This document shows, piece by piece, positions 23,659-30,933 of a stretch of 36,531 nt of DNA. The first letter of the stretch is position 1; each line of letters starts with the position of its first letter. The DNA is from Bacteroidales bacterium UBA1208 (GTDB lineage: Bacteria; Bacteroidota; Bacteroidia; Bacteroidales; P3): positions 1,515 to 38,045 of the forward strand of contig DBXQ01000119.1 of assembly GCA_002309955.1 (NCBI GenBank), written 5' to 3'. The notes beneath the pieces are model-generated. The model did not search any database, was not told where the DNA came from, and saw only the letters and a list, made by a program, of their open reading frames with translations. A program made the position numbers and the translations under genes.

Positions 23659-26415
23659 TTAGAAGGGAATGAAACCAACGCCCACTTTGATGGTCAGGAT
23701 GTTGGACAGGATGGCGTCGGAATAGTGCAGGTAAGGCATGGTGTCTTCTGCAAAACCCATCACTTTGTGTATGCCGTAGGTGTAGGCATAGTCTATCTGA
23801 TAGTTCAGCAACAGGCGTCCGGCAAAGATGTAGTTGCGGCCCAAGCCCAGATGCAGGCCGAAAGTGTTGCCGCTTTCTTTGCCGTCGGGAGTGGTGAAAC
23901 GAACCATATGAGCCCCGAAGTCAATATAAGGCCCCAGCGGAGCGAAGTCGGAGTTTTTGTATCGCCTCAGTTCGAAGCCGATGGTAAGCATGTTGCGCGA
24001 CCCGGGGGCCAAAGAGTCTACCAAGTAGTAGCTGCCGTGGACTTCGCGTGGGACGCGGTAGGTGTGGGTGATGTCGCTGTAGGCGCCATGGTGGCGGGCT
24101 GTAAGGGCGAGCGAGGTGCGGCGTCCCACCGCAAACTCGACCGAGGCCCATGGGGTGACGGCCATATAGGTGCCTTTCTTTGTGGGTTGGTAGCCACTCA
24201 TGCCGAAGTTGGCACCTGCTGCCAAGCCGAGACGTCGCCCCAGAAAACCTATGGGTTCCCGTTTGGAGGGATGGAAGGTGCGGACATAGGTGTCGTATAG
24301 CATGGCGTCGATTAAGGCGGGATGGTCGGCCACTTTGTATAGCCGGGCTTGGCGGGTCAGCATGGTGCCTTCGTGGGCGTCTACCACGAGCGACACCATG
24401 GTGGTGTTCTCAAGTCCAGTGAGGGACGACGAGACTACCACGGGGAGGAAGGGCACCAGAAGCGAGTAGGCTGCAATGTTGCCTTTTTTCTGCCCTTCGA
24501 CATTGAGTATGGCGGTCATGGTGAGTGTGCGGGCGTTGTGGCGCATAAGGAGGCTGTCCATGGCTGGCTGCATGATGCGGTGGTGTTCGAAACGCCCTTT
24601 GGTGAGCCAGAATTCATTTGTCCATTCGCAAATGGTGAGGAAGTCGTTGTATTGTTCAGCGGTGGTCATGTTGTGCATCCCTTGGTCGGAGAAGTCCACG
24701 GTGCTGCCTCCGAGGTGTTCAATGGTGTTTGTGATGCGGCCGGTAAGCCATTCCTCATGCCGTATGCTTCGGTCGGTGACAAGGTTGTCATGGCCGTCAA
24801 CCACCCAATAGGTGGGGTTGAAGAGGATTGTTTTCGATTGGGTAGGGGTGACGGTGTCGCTCTTGCCGGTGTCGTTGTTCTGCGAGGAGGTGGTGAGCCG
24901 GTTTCGGAGGATGTGGACGAGGGTGCTGTCGGCCATGGTGAGGTCGGTGAGTGCATAGGATGAGGTGTTGCGCAGGGTTTGCTGCCGCCGTTTTTGTCTG
25001 ATGCGTTCGTATTTGGTTAGTTTGGATGTTGATGTGTCTTGCAGTTCTTTGGTCTTGTCGGAGTCGAGGGTGTCGGTGTTTACGGTGAGGAGGAAGTCGG
25101 TTGCAGATTTGCCGAGGGGGTTACGGAGAAGGTCGATGAGGTGTAAGGCCATAGCGTTGAGGTGTTGGTTGTCGGGGTATTTCATGTGGCTTTCCCATAC
25201 TTTGTGGAGGGCGGCGAGGGTGGTTTGCTCGGCTGTCATGGTGTGGAGGGCATAGTGTACTTGCTGGCTTTCTCCTTCGACACGAAGGTAATCGTCGGCT
25301 ACGGTGTATTCCTGTTCGTTGCATTTGGCTACGGCGATACTGTAGAGCGCCTGGGCGGTGTAAAGGTTCAGTAGTTCGTCGTTGGGCGAGGTGCGGAGGA
25401 GAATCCAGCTGTTGTAGAATGCACGGGCGAAGTGACCGTGCAGCAAATCCTGGCGAATGCATTCCATGCGTGCGGTGTGGCGCAGTTGGGCAAATTGGTC
25501 GGGGGTCGACATGAGGTATTTGACTCCTTGCGGAAGGTGGGCCAAGGCATGTTCGGAGCGTTGGCGACGGGAGACGATGTTGGGGTGGGTGAGTTGAGAG
25601 TCGTCGTAGTTGTCGCGGGTGGTGATGTCGGCGGTGGAGTCGAGCCAGCAGCCACGGAGACGGTAGTATGGGGTGTTGAAAAAGGTGGTGTCGAAGGGAA
25701 GGTCGTCGAAAGGGAGGTCGCTGTATTGCAAAATGTCAAACACGCTCTCGGTAACGCCTTTCCAATAGGGGCTGGCGGCATAGAAAAGGGCTATGCCGAG
25801 TGAGTCGGCCTCAAATTCCATTTCGCGGCTACGGGCATGGATGGGCAGGCTTCCGGCATTGAGTTCGGCAACGTCGTCAAGGTCTTTGGCTTTGTTTTTG
25901 TTGCGGGTGCCTGTCAAAGTTTCCATGCCGTGGGCACGGTAGTAGTGGATAATCTCGTGGGCAATGATGAAAGCCAGCTGGGCTTCGTTTTCGAGTTGTG
26001 CCATGAGTCCCGTGTTGATGAATATCATGCCTTGCGGGGTGGTGAAGGCGTTGACGTCGGGGGTGGTGACGGTGTAGAAACGCAGTTCGGAACGGAGGAT
26101 GGGATAGTCTTTGAGCAGGGTGTCGGCAATGCGTGAGGCGAGTGTGCTGAGAGGGTCGCCATAGACAATGTGTCCGCCGGCAAGAAGGCGGTTGATGTGG
26201 TAGGAGGCATTGAGAATCTCCTGTTTGTTGCGTACCCGTTTGCCTACATATTGTTCGGCACGCCAGATGTCGCTGTCGTATAGTTGTTTTATGCTGAGCC
26301 GGAGGTCGTCGGGAAGGGGACCTTGGCTGCGGAGGGGTTGTGCGGCAGCAGTGAAGGGGTTGAGAATTGGGAATTGAAAAGCGAGAATTAAAAATATGAG
26401 AAGGAATTTTTTCAT
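23659..26415 (-). CDS. M48-family metalloprotease with barrel-like C-terminus
   Basis: A 918-residue exported protein. A signal peptide (about 1-25, ending TAAAQ) is followed by an M48 domain. The zinc motif HEIIH is at 153-157, after FTTPQGMIFINTGL, and the third ligand lies in EMEFEAD (198-204, ExxxD). A helical, TPR-like region covers about 300-470, a charged linker 470-530, and a further domain 540-700. From about 740 the sequence is strand-rich with alternating aromatics (YMAVTPWASVEFAVG, MLTIGFELRRYK, YIFAGRLLLNYQIDYAY) and ends KVGVGFIPF, like an outer-membrane barrel. The ATG at 26415 is chosen because the longer frame overlaps the upstream gene and lacks a signal peptide. It is the last gene of the ECF operon. 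Protease plus barrel is unusual; BepA, the nearest well-known type, is protease plus TPR. Confidence 0.85.
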   Translation of the reverse strand: MKKFLLIFLILAFQFPILNPFTAAAQPLRSQGPLPDDLRLSIKQLYDSDIWRAEQYVGKRVRNKQEILNASYHINRLLAGGHIVYGDPLSTLASRIADTLLKDYPILRSELRFYTVTTPDVNAFTTPQGMIFINTGLMAQLENEAQLAFIIAHEIIHYYRAHGMETLTGTRNKNKAKDLDDVAELNAGSLPIHARSREMEFEADSLGIALFYAASPYWKGVTESVFDILQYSDLPFDDLPFDTTFFNTPYYRLRGCWLDSTADITTRDNYDDSQLTHPNIVSRRQRSEHALAHLPQGVKYLMSTPDQFAQLRHTARMECIRQDLLHGHFARAFYNSWILLRTSPNDELLNLYTAQALYSIAVAKCNEQEYTVADDYLRVEGESQQVHYALHTMTAEQTTLAALHKVWESHMKYPDNQHLNAMALHLIDLLRNPLGKSATDFLLTVNTDTLDSDKTKELQDTSTSKLTKYERIRQKRRQQTLRNTSSYALTDLTMADSTLVHILRNRLTTSSQNNDTGKSDTVTPTQSKTILFNPTYWVVDGHDNLVTDRSIRHEEWLTGRITNTIEHLGGSTVDFSDQGMHNMTTAEQYNDFLTICEWTNEFWLTKGRFEHHRIMQPAMDSLLMRHNARTLTMTAILNVEGQKKGNIAAYSLLVPFLPVVVSSSLTGLENTTMVSLVVDAHEGTMLTRQARLYKVADHPALIDAMLYDTYVRTFHPSKREPIGFLGRRLGLAAGANFGMSGYQPTKKGTYMAVTPWASVEFAVGRRTSLALTARHHGAYSDITHTYRVPREVHGSYYLVDSLAPGSRNMLTIGFELRRYKNSDFAPLGPYIDFGAHMVRFTTPDGKESGNTFGLHLGLGRNYIFAGRLLLNYQIDYAYTYGIHKVMGFAEDTMPYLHYSDAILSNILTIKVGVGFIPF

Positions 26416-26468
26416 GATGGGTTGTTTGGGGAATTGATAGTGGGGTGTGGATTGATGGCGGTTGGGGT

Positions 26469-27920
26469 TTAGTAGAATTTGATTGTTGTAAGCTGGTCTT
26501 TGCGGCCGTTGGTGAGCAGGACTATGTATTGGCCGAGGGTGTCGAGGCAGTGGGCGGCACCGGCGGAGACTTGTCGGTTCAGTTCGATGAAACTTTGGTC
26601 TTCGTGGCCGTCGGAGGTGAGAGACCATACGTTAAGGGCCGAGGGGTGCTTGAAGAGGGTGAAGGCTTTGACGGGTTTGCCCATAGGGAGGGTGGCGTTG
26701 TCCAAATGGTCCACCCAGGCGAGCATGATGCCGGTGGGAGTGGGTAGCCAGCGGTATGCAATAAAGTCGCTTTTGTTCCATGCGGTGTTGTTGGAGAGAC
26801 GTTTGGCGGTTGACCATAGAATATTGCCGTTGCTGTCGACACGCAAGACCATCATGCCCATGCGATGGATTTCGGTTATCACGTTGTTTGTCGAGGTTGA
26901 CCAGAATTGGTCGAGGATGAGATAGGCACCGGTGCTGTCGGAGAGAGTCTGGCAGATGTTGCCGAATTGTACCCAGCTATGGTTTTGTTTTTTGTCTTCC
27001 CGGCTGTTGGTGAGCCGGTTCACTTCTGTAAGGGTGAAGGGGTGGCGGGTGACACTGAGTTTTTTCTTCTGTATGTTGTAGCAATAGATGTCGACACGGT
27101 CGATGTTGGAACCGGCAGGCATGATGAGATGGTTTTCTTGCTGGACGGCGGTGGCGATGAGAATGTTGCCGTTGCCATAGCGTAGCAGGGTGCGCTCGAT
27201 GATGGGGTCACTGTCGGGCAGTTTGAATTTAATGTTTTTGGTTTTCTCGCCATCGAGAATGGTGAAGTTGCATTCCCCCTTGTCGTAGAGGGAATAGAGG
27301 ATGATGTCGCCTTGGTCAGTGACAGAGACATTGCTTGCATTGACACAGGCGATGGTCTGTGTCCAGTATTCCTCAAGTTGGTGGTCGTAGAGACCTATTT
27401 TCATTTCGGGTTCCTGGGCTATGCGTTTGGAAATGGAGACCCCGGCCAGTAGTTTCCCGTTGGGCGATACCGATGTGGAGAAAGAAAAGAAGTCGTCTTT
27501 CTCGCCCGCGAAACGGGCAAGGGTAAGTGAGGTGTCGACGGTTTGGAGGGTCTGCAGGCTGCGACGGTCGCGATAGACGTGAAGTCCGTTTCCGGTGTTG
27601 ACGGATTGAAGCAGGTCGATGTAGTTGCCGTTGATGTAGCCGCCATGACAGGTGTGGCCTTTGTCTTTGTTGAGCGGAATGCGCTGTTGTTCCTGAAGGG
27701 AGGAGTTGTAACGTACAAGTTCGAGATGGCTCTTGAGACGGCCTGTGTATTGGAGAAGTACCAGGTTCTGCCCGTCGTACCCGATGAAACGGGGTACACT
27801 GTTTTTAACAACTCCCTTGCCTATGGGTAGTTGGTCAAAGGTGATGGTCTGCGGCATGCCACGGAGTGACAGCGAGAGGACGGCAAGCGTCAGCATGAAT
27901 ATTTTGGATTGTTTTGACAT
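26469..27920 (-). CDS. Secreted beta-propeller-like protein, unknown function
   Basis: A 483-residue exported protein with a signal peptide (about 1-24, MLTLAVLSLSLRGMPQ). The rest is strand-rich with repeated blade-like units such as FIGYDGQNLVLLQYTG, YINGNYIDLLQSV, FSTSVSPNGKLLAGVS, NVSVTDQGDIILYSLY, YGNGNILIATAV and VDSNGNILWSTA, as expected of a WD or propeller fold. No catalytic motif or lipobox is seen. The gene lies 44 bases after the outer-membrane barrel gene and 53 bases before the M48 protease gene, in the same operon. It may be a periplasmic scaffold or ligand sensor for the protease; that is inference. Confidence 0.65.
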   Translation of the reverse strand: MSKQSKIFMLTLAVLSLSLRGMPQTITFDQLPIGKGVVKNSVPRFIGYDGQNLVLLQYTGRLKSHLELVRYNSSLQEQQRIPLNKDKGHTCHGGYINGNYIDLLQSVNTGNGLHVYRDRRSLQTLQTVDTSLTLARFAGEKDDFFSFSTSVSPNGKLLAGVSISKRIAQEPEMKIGLYDHQLEEYWTQTIACVNASNVSVTDQGDIILYSLYDKGECNFTILDGEKTKNIKFKLPDSDPIIERTLLRYGNGNILIATAVQQENHLIMPAGSNIDRVDIYCYNIQKKKLSVTRHPFTLTEVNRLTNSREDKKQNHSWVQFGNICQTLSDSTGAYLILDQFWSTSTNNVITEIHRMGMMVLRVDSNGNILWSTAKRLSNNTAWNKSDFIAYRWLPTPTGIMLAWVDHLDNATLPMGKPVKAFTLFKHPSALNVWSLTSDGHEDQSFIELNRQVSAGAAHCLDTLGQYIVLLTNGRKDQLTTIKFY

Positions 27921-27964
27921 CTTTTTTGAGAATTGAGAATTGAAAGGAGTTTGATTGGATGCTG

Positions 27965-28687
27965 TTAACGGATGAATTTATAGCCCACGCCTACCAGCAT
28001 GCCGTAGTTGGGGATGTTGTTTTGCATCTCGCTGTCTTGCTTGAATGGGATGCGTACTTTGGCGGCGGCAGTGGCAAAGAAGTTGTCGTTGAAATAGTAG
28101 TTGACACTGAACAAACCACTGAATCCTAACCGCCAGTCGAAAGCTGTTTTGCCTTTATCATGGGTGGATGGGGTTGGCTCGTCAGTGGCTTTGATGGTGC
28201 AGTAGGTGTTGTCTTTCCTGTTTGAGAGCAGGCCTGAGTAGATGCCGGCACCGAGTTGCAGTTCCCAGTTGTCGTCGATGTAGTAGCCTGCCAGATAGCG
28301 GACTTCGACGAGTAGATTCCAGCCGTGCTGGTCGTGGTGTACCCATCTGCCAGAATAGGGTTTTGAGCTATAGAAGACATAGGTATCGCCGTCAAGGGTG
28401 TAGGTGGTGTGGTAGAGGTTGCAGTTCAATTCGGCTTGGAACCCCATGACGAAATGGGTGCCGAGAGCTTCTTCGCCGTCGTAGCGGAAGGAGAGGGAGA
28501 GGGGTACGCCTTGTTTGTAGTCGATTGCATTGAGGGAGGCAGGGGCGGGCTGGTAGTACGACCCGACGGTGAAGAGGTAGATATTGTCGCCTGTCCATGG
28601 AGCAGGGGTGTGGTAATAGTGGATTTGTGCTTGCGCTGCACAGGAGATAAGCAGGACGGCAAGGAGAATGATGTTTTGTCTTTTCAT
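27965..28687 (-). CDS. Outer-membrane beta-barrel protein
   Basis: A 240-residue exported protein. A signal peptide (LLAVLLISCAAQAQ) is followed by alternating strands rich in aromatics: YLFTVGSYYQ, VPLSLSFRYDG, HFVMGFQAELNCNLYHTTY, WNLLVEVRYLAGYYID, LQLGAGIYSG, FSGLFSVNYYFND. It ends MLVGVGYKFIR, with the terminal aromatic near the C-terminus expected of barrels recognised by BamA. It looks like a small eight-stranded porin-like or OmpW/PorT-like protein; the family is not certain. It lies in the middle of the ECF operon, after the lipoprotein gene. Confidence 0.72.
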   Translation of the reverse strand: MKRQNIILLAVLLISCAAQAQIHYYHTPAPWTGDNIYLFTVGSYYQPAPASLNAIDYKQGVPLSLSFRYDGEEALGTHFVMGFQAELNCNLYHTTYTLDGDTYVFYSSKPYSGRWVHHDQHGWNLLVEVRYLAGYYIDDNWELQLGAGIYSGLLSNRKDNTYCTIKATDEPTPSTHDKGKTAFDWRLGFSGLFSVNYYFNDNFFATAAAKVRIPFKQDSEMQNNIPNYGMLVGVGYKFIR

Positions 28688-28700
28688 GGTGGGCGTTTTT

Positions 28701-28759
28701 GAAGGTGTGAATGTGAAAATTGTCTAACGAATTAATAAATTAATACGTTAGCGAATTCA
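28701..28759. repeat. Dispersed TTAATGTG-type repeat inside ECF operon
   Basis: Degenerate words GGTGTGAATGTGAAAATTG and, inverted, TAACGAATTAATAAATTAATACG. It lies between the lipoprotein gene and the outer-membrane barrel gene. Confidence 0.5.
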
Positions 28760-28764
28760 TATGA

Positions 28765-29226
28765 TTAGTTTTTGGGGCGGGCGGTACAGTGGTATTCTTT
28801 GGTTTTCTTGTTGTAGGTGATTTCCACTTTGTAGCCGCTCAACAACATGCGTTTGGCCCATTCTTTCACTTTGTTGATGTCGGACGAGTTGAATGTGACA
28901 ACGGGGCTGTCGGAGAATGACTGGATGAAAGTTTGCCCGCGCGACCAACTGGTCTGCATGGAGATGTCGCTGCTTTGTTTGGCGTTGGAGAGGATTTGAT
29001 AGAGGAATATGTCAATGTCCCTCTGGTTGTGGATAACAGTCTGGCGAGGTTCGTTGTCGATTATGTATTTGATGATACAGAGAGTGTCGATGGCTTCATC
29101 GGGGTCGACAGGGGCGGGGTCGTCCATGTTCCAATATATTTCGGTTGCCATGTTGGTGATGGAGGTACAGCTGGATGCAAGGCTGAACAGGAGGATGGCA
29201 AGTATGGCGGTGTTTATTGTTTTCAT
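28765..29226 (-). CDS. Small lipoprotein of the ECF operon
   Basis: A 153-residue protein with a signal peptide and a lipobox LASSC (cysteine at about residue 20), so it should be lipidated. The mature part has an acidic stretch (MDDPAPVDPDEAIDTL), then alternating strands and helices (LCIIKYIIDN, RDIDIFLYQIL, VVTFNSSDINKVKEWAKRML, YKVEITYNKKTKEYHC). No family is recognised. Its ATG overlaps the stop of the upstream membrane-anchored gene (ATGA), so the two are translationally coupled. Confidence 0.65.
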   Translation of the reverse strand: MKTINTAILAILLFSLASSCTSITNMATEIYWNMDDPAPVDPDEAIDTLCIIKYIIDNEPRQTVIHNQRDIDIFLYQILSNAKQSSDISMQTSWSRGQTFIQSFSDSPVVTFNSSDINKVKEWAKRMLLSGYKVEITYNKKTKEYHCTARPKN

Positions 29227-29750
29227 TGGTCGTTGGGTCGTGTTTGGGTGGTTGTTGTAAGTTGTTCGATGTGGTTGTCGACGATTATGTCGAATTGTTC
29301 GCGTGTGCAGGCGTGGAAGATGCTAACACATTGCAACGCACGTGAGGCGACGGCAATATCGACAGGAAGGAATGCGTTGTCTTGTGAAGGGGCTAATCCG
29401 TCCGAGCCATTCCCGCATTCATCATTCAAGAGGGAGAGAATGATGTCGGGGTTGCCTTCCTGCAACAGGGCAGCAGTGGTGCTGTCGGGTTCGGGGATGT
29501 CGAAATCTTTTTGCAGCTGCGCCCATCCGTCGGCTGTGGTGGCTTGGAGCAGGGTGAGGTCGATGCGGAGGGTGTCGTTGAGGCTTTTCCCTTTGATGAA
29601 GGTGGAGCGGATGCCTGTGCGCCCGAGATAGCTGCGGTAGAGGGCGCTGCATTCCCCGTCGTCGAGGGTGCGAGGCCAGTATTTGAGTACCAGCGCAAGT
29701 CCTACGGCAAGGGGTATGACAATCAGGGTTATGATCCAGCGGCGTTTCAT
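29223..29750 (-). CDS. Membrane-anchored protein of the ECF operon
   Basis: A 175-residue protein with one N-terminal membrane segment (WIITLIVIPLAVGLALVL, about 5-22) and a periplasmic remainder. The mature part includes RTLDDGECSALYRSYLG, a hydrophilic middle and a Thr-rich end. No family is recognised. The ATG at 29750 is chosen over a longer frame reaching 29882: it overlaps the stop of the anti-sigma-like gene (ATGA), and the longer N-terminus would be a shadow of that gene. Its own stop overlaps the next gene's ATG in the same way, so three consecutive genes are coupled, which suggests fixed stoichiometry or a complex. Confidence 0.65.
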   Translation of the reverse strand: MKRRWIITLIVIPLAVGLALVLKYWPRTLDDGECSALYRSYLGRTGIRSTFIKGKSLNDTLRIDLTLLQATTADGWAQLQKDFDIPEPDSTTAALLQEGNPDIILSLLNDECGNGSDGLAPSQDNAFLPVDIAVASRALQCVSIFHACTREQFDIIVDNHIEQLTTTTQTRPNDQ

Positions 29751-30025
29751 AGGTTTTGGATTATTAGGTCTGCGGTGGCGATGGCCTCGTTGTTGGAGGA
29801 CAAGGAGCCGTGACTGGTGGCTTGGGCTTGAACCTGCGGTGTGGCAAGCCAGAGAGCCGGAAGCAACAACACGGCGACACAAGCCACAAGGGTGTAGTGG
29901 CGGCGGTTGATGCGATGCAGATAGTTGCTATACTGTGCATCCATGTCTTTGAGCATGCGTTGCTCGAGACAGTGGCGTGTGTGCTGTTGGAGCATCAGTT
30001 CTATGTCTTTCTCTTCAAGGTTCAT
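29747..30025 (-). CDS. Putative anti-sigma factor, single-pass membrane
   Basis: A 92-residue protein with a charged cytoplasmic N-terminus (MNLEEKDIELMLQQHTRHCLEQRML), one membrane segment (YTLVACVAVLLLPALWLA, about 44-61) and a short periplasmic tail. Size, layout and position directly after the sigma gene are those of ECF-associated anti-sigma factors in Bacteroidota, though no zinc-binding HxxxCxxC motif is seen. It is inferred to hold the sigma factor at the membrane until a periplasmic signal arrives. Confidence 0.6.
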   Translation of the reverse strand: MNLEEKDIELMLQQHTRHCLEQRMLKDMDAQYSNYLHRINRRHYTLVACVAVLLLPALWLATPQVQAQATSHGSLSSNNEAIATADLIIQNL

Positions 30026-30028
30026 TTC

Positions 30029-30080
30029 TTTATGTATTAATTCGTTAATGTGTTAATATGTCAGTTGATTTACACATTAA
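30029..30080. repeat. Dispersed TTAATGTG repeat overlapping sigma 3' end
   Basis: TATTAATTCGTTAATGTGTT and the near-inverse TTTACACATTAAG. It fills the gap between the sigma and anti-sigma-like genes and encodes the last residues (LNV) and stop of the sigma factor. Confidence 0.6.
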
Positions 30081-30609
30081 GTTGTTCAGCTATTTCTTTC
30101 AGTTTCTCTACTATGCGGCTCATTCTTTTGTTGAGGGTGTTCTCTTTGAGGTTGTGGCGTTGGGCGATTTCGATATTCGAATAGCCGTCGAAGCGTTCTT
30201 GCAGCAGTTCCCGGTCGTCGGGAGGGAGATGAGCCACCAGTTCGTTTATCAGTTCGGTGTCGTGTCGCGAAAGCTGACCGCTGTGGACTTCGGTGTCGGG
30301 GTCTGCCAACTGGTCGGCCTCGGAGAGGGGAGCATTGCCACGAATGCGTCGTTGCCGTATGTGGCGTACAAACACCGTCCGCATGACCTTCTGCAGCCAT
30401 CGGTTTATCTGGCGGGGAGAACTGTCGGCATGGATGCTGCAGAGGTTTTCCCACACGGCGATAAACACTTCCTGCATCAGGTCCTCGGCGTCCTCGCGGC
30501 TGTTGCTGTGTTTGATGCAGTAGTTTTCTATCTGCCGGAAATGAGTTCGATGCAGCGACATGTACCGTTCGTGGAGGTCGGTTTGTGTTTGCCTTTCTGT
30601 GTTTTGCAT
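30070..30609 (-). CDS. ECF-type RNA polymerase sigma factor
   Basis: A 179-residue sigma-70 family protein with only regions 2 and 4. Region 2 includes SREDAEDLMQEVFIAVWE (core binding and promoter melting) near residues 37-54. Region 4 is LPPDDRELLQERFDGYSN followed by the helix-turn-helix IEIAQRHNLKENTLNKRMSR. It is the first gene of a seven-gene minus-strand operon with an anti-sigma-like membrane protein and five envelope proteins, so it probably controls its own operon in response to an envelope signal. The -7 element TAAATTTG at 30795-30802 gives a leader of about 185 bases, which is unusually long for this window. Confidence 0.92.
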   Translation of the reverse strand: MQNTERQTQTDLHERYMSLHRTHFRQIENYCIKHSNSREDAEDLMQEVFIAVWENLCSIHADSSPRQINRWLQKVMRTVFVRHIRQRRIRGNAPLSEADQLADPDTEVHSGQLSRHDTELINELVAHLPPDDRELLQERFDGYSNIEIAQRHNLKENTLNKRMSRIVEKLKEIAEQLNV

Positions 30610-30794
30610 TTCTTTAACTACGTTAGAGCCATTTTGTGGCCGAAAAGTGACATGGGGGCATGTTTTTTTCTGATAGTTGTATCCTGAGGGTTTCCTATTT
30701 GCTTTTCTGACGGAGGAATGGGTGTTGCCAGTGTGAGGTGTTTTGTCCTGATGATTAGTGTGTTGTGTGACTACTGCTATTGTTGATGTCTATG

Positions 30795-30802
30795 CAAATT
30801 TA
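30795..30802 (-). promoter_or_regulatory. Candidate promoter of ECF operon
   Basis: Minus-strand TAAATTTG, an exact TAnnTTTG match. It lies in a 324-base gap that otherwise holds only the terminator at 30874-30906 and the long sigma leader. The match is to the housekeeping consensus, so an additional ECF-dependent promoter could exist unseen. Confidence 0.5.
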
Positions 30803-30873
30803 CATAAATTTCTTGTAATACGCACAGATGCAAGAGAAATCGTGTAGCGGACTTCTATAAATGGTGGAAACAA

Positions 30874-30906
30874 CAAACGGAAGCTCCTTTTGGGAACTTC
30901 CGTTTG
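30874..30906 (-). terminator. Terminator after the 618-residue lipoprotein gene
   Basis: Arms CAAACGGAAGTTCC and GGAGCTTCCGTTTG (minus-strand sense) with a short A-rich loop, followed by TTGTTT. It lies 28 bases after the stop at 30934. Confidence 0.8.
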
Positions 30907-30933
30907 ATTAGAGATATCGGTTGGTTACGAAGT

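Noticed and set aside
23725..26136. Several plus-strand frames of 100-200 codons opposite the M48 gene
   Set aside because: They are shadows of a GC-rich coding strand and have no recognisable motifs.
26416..26628. N-terminal 71-residue extension of the M48 protease
   Set aside because: It overlaps the end of the upstream gene, is rich in Arg and Pro as expected of a shadow frame, and precedes a normal signal peptide at 26415.
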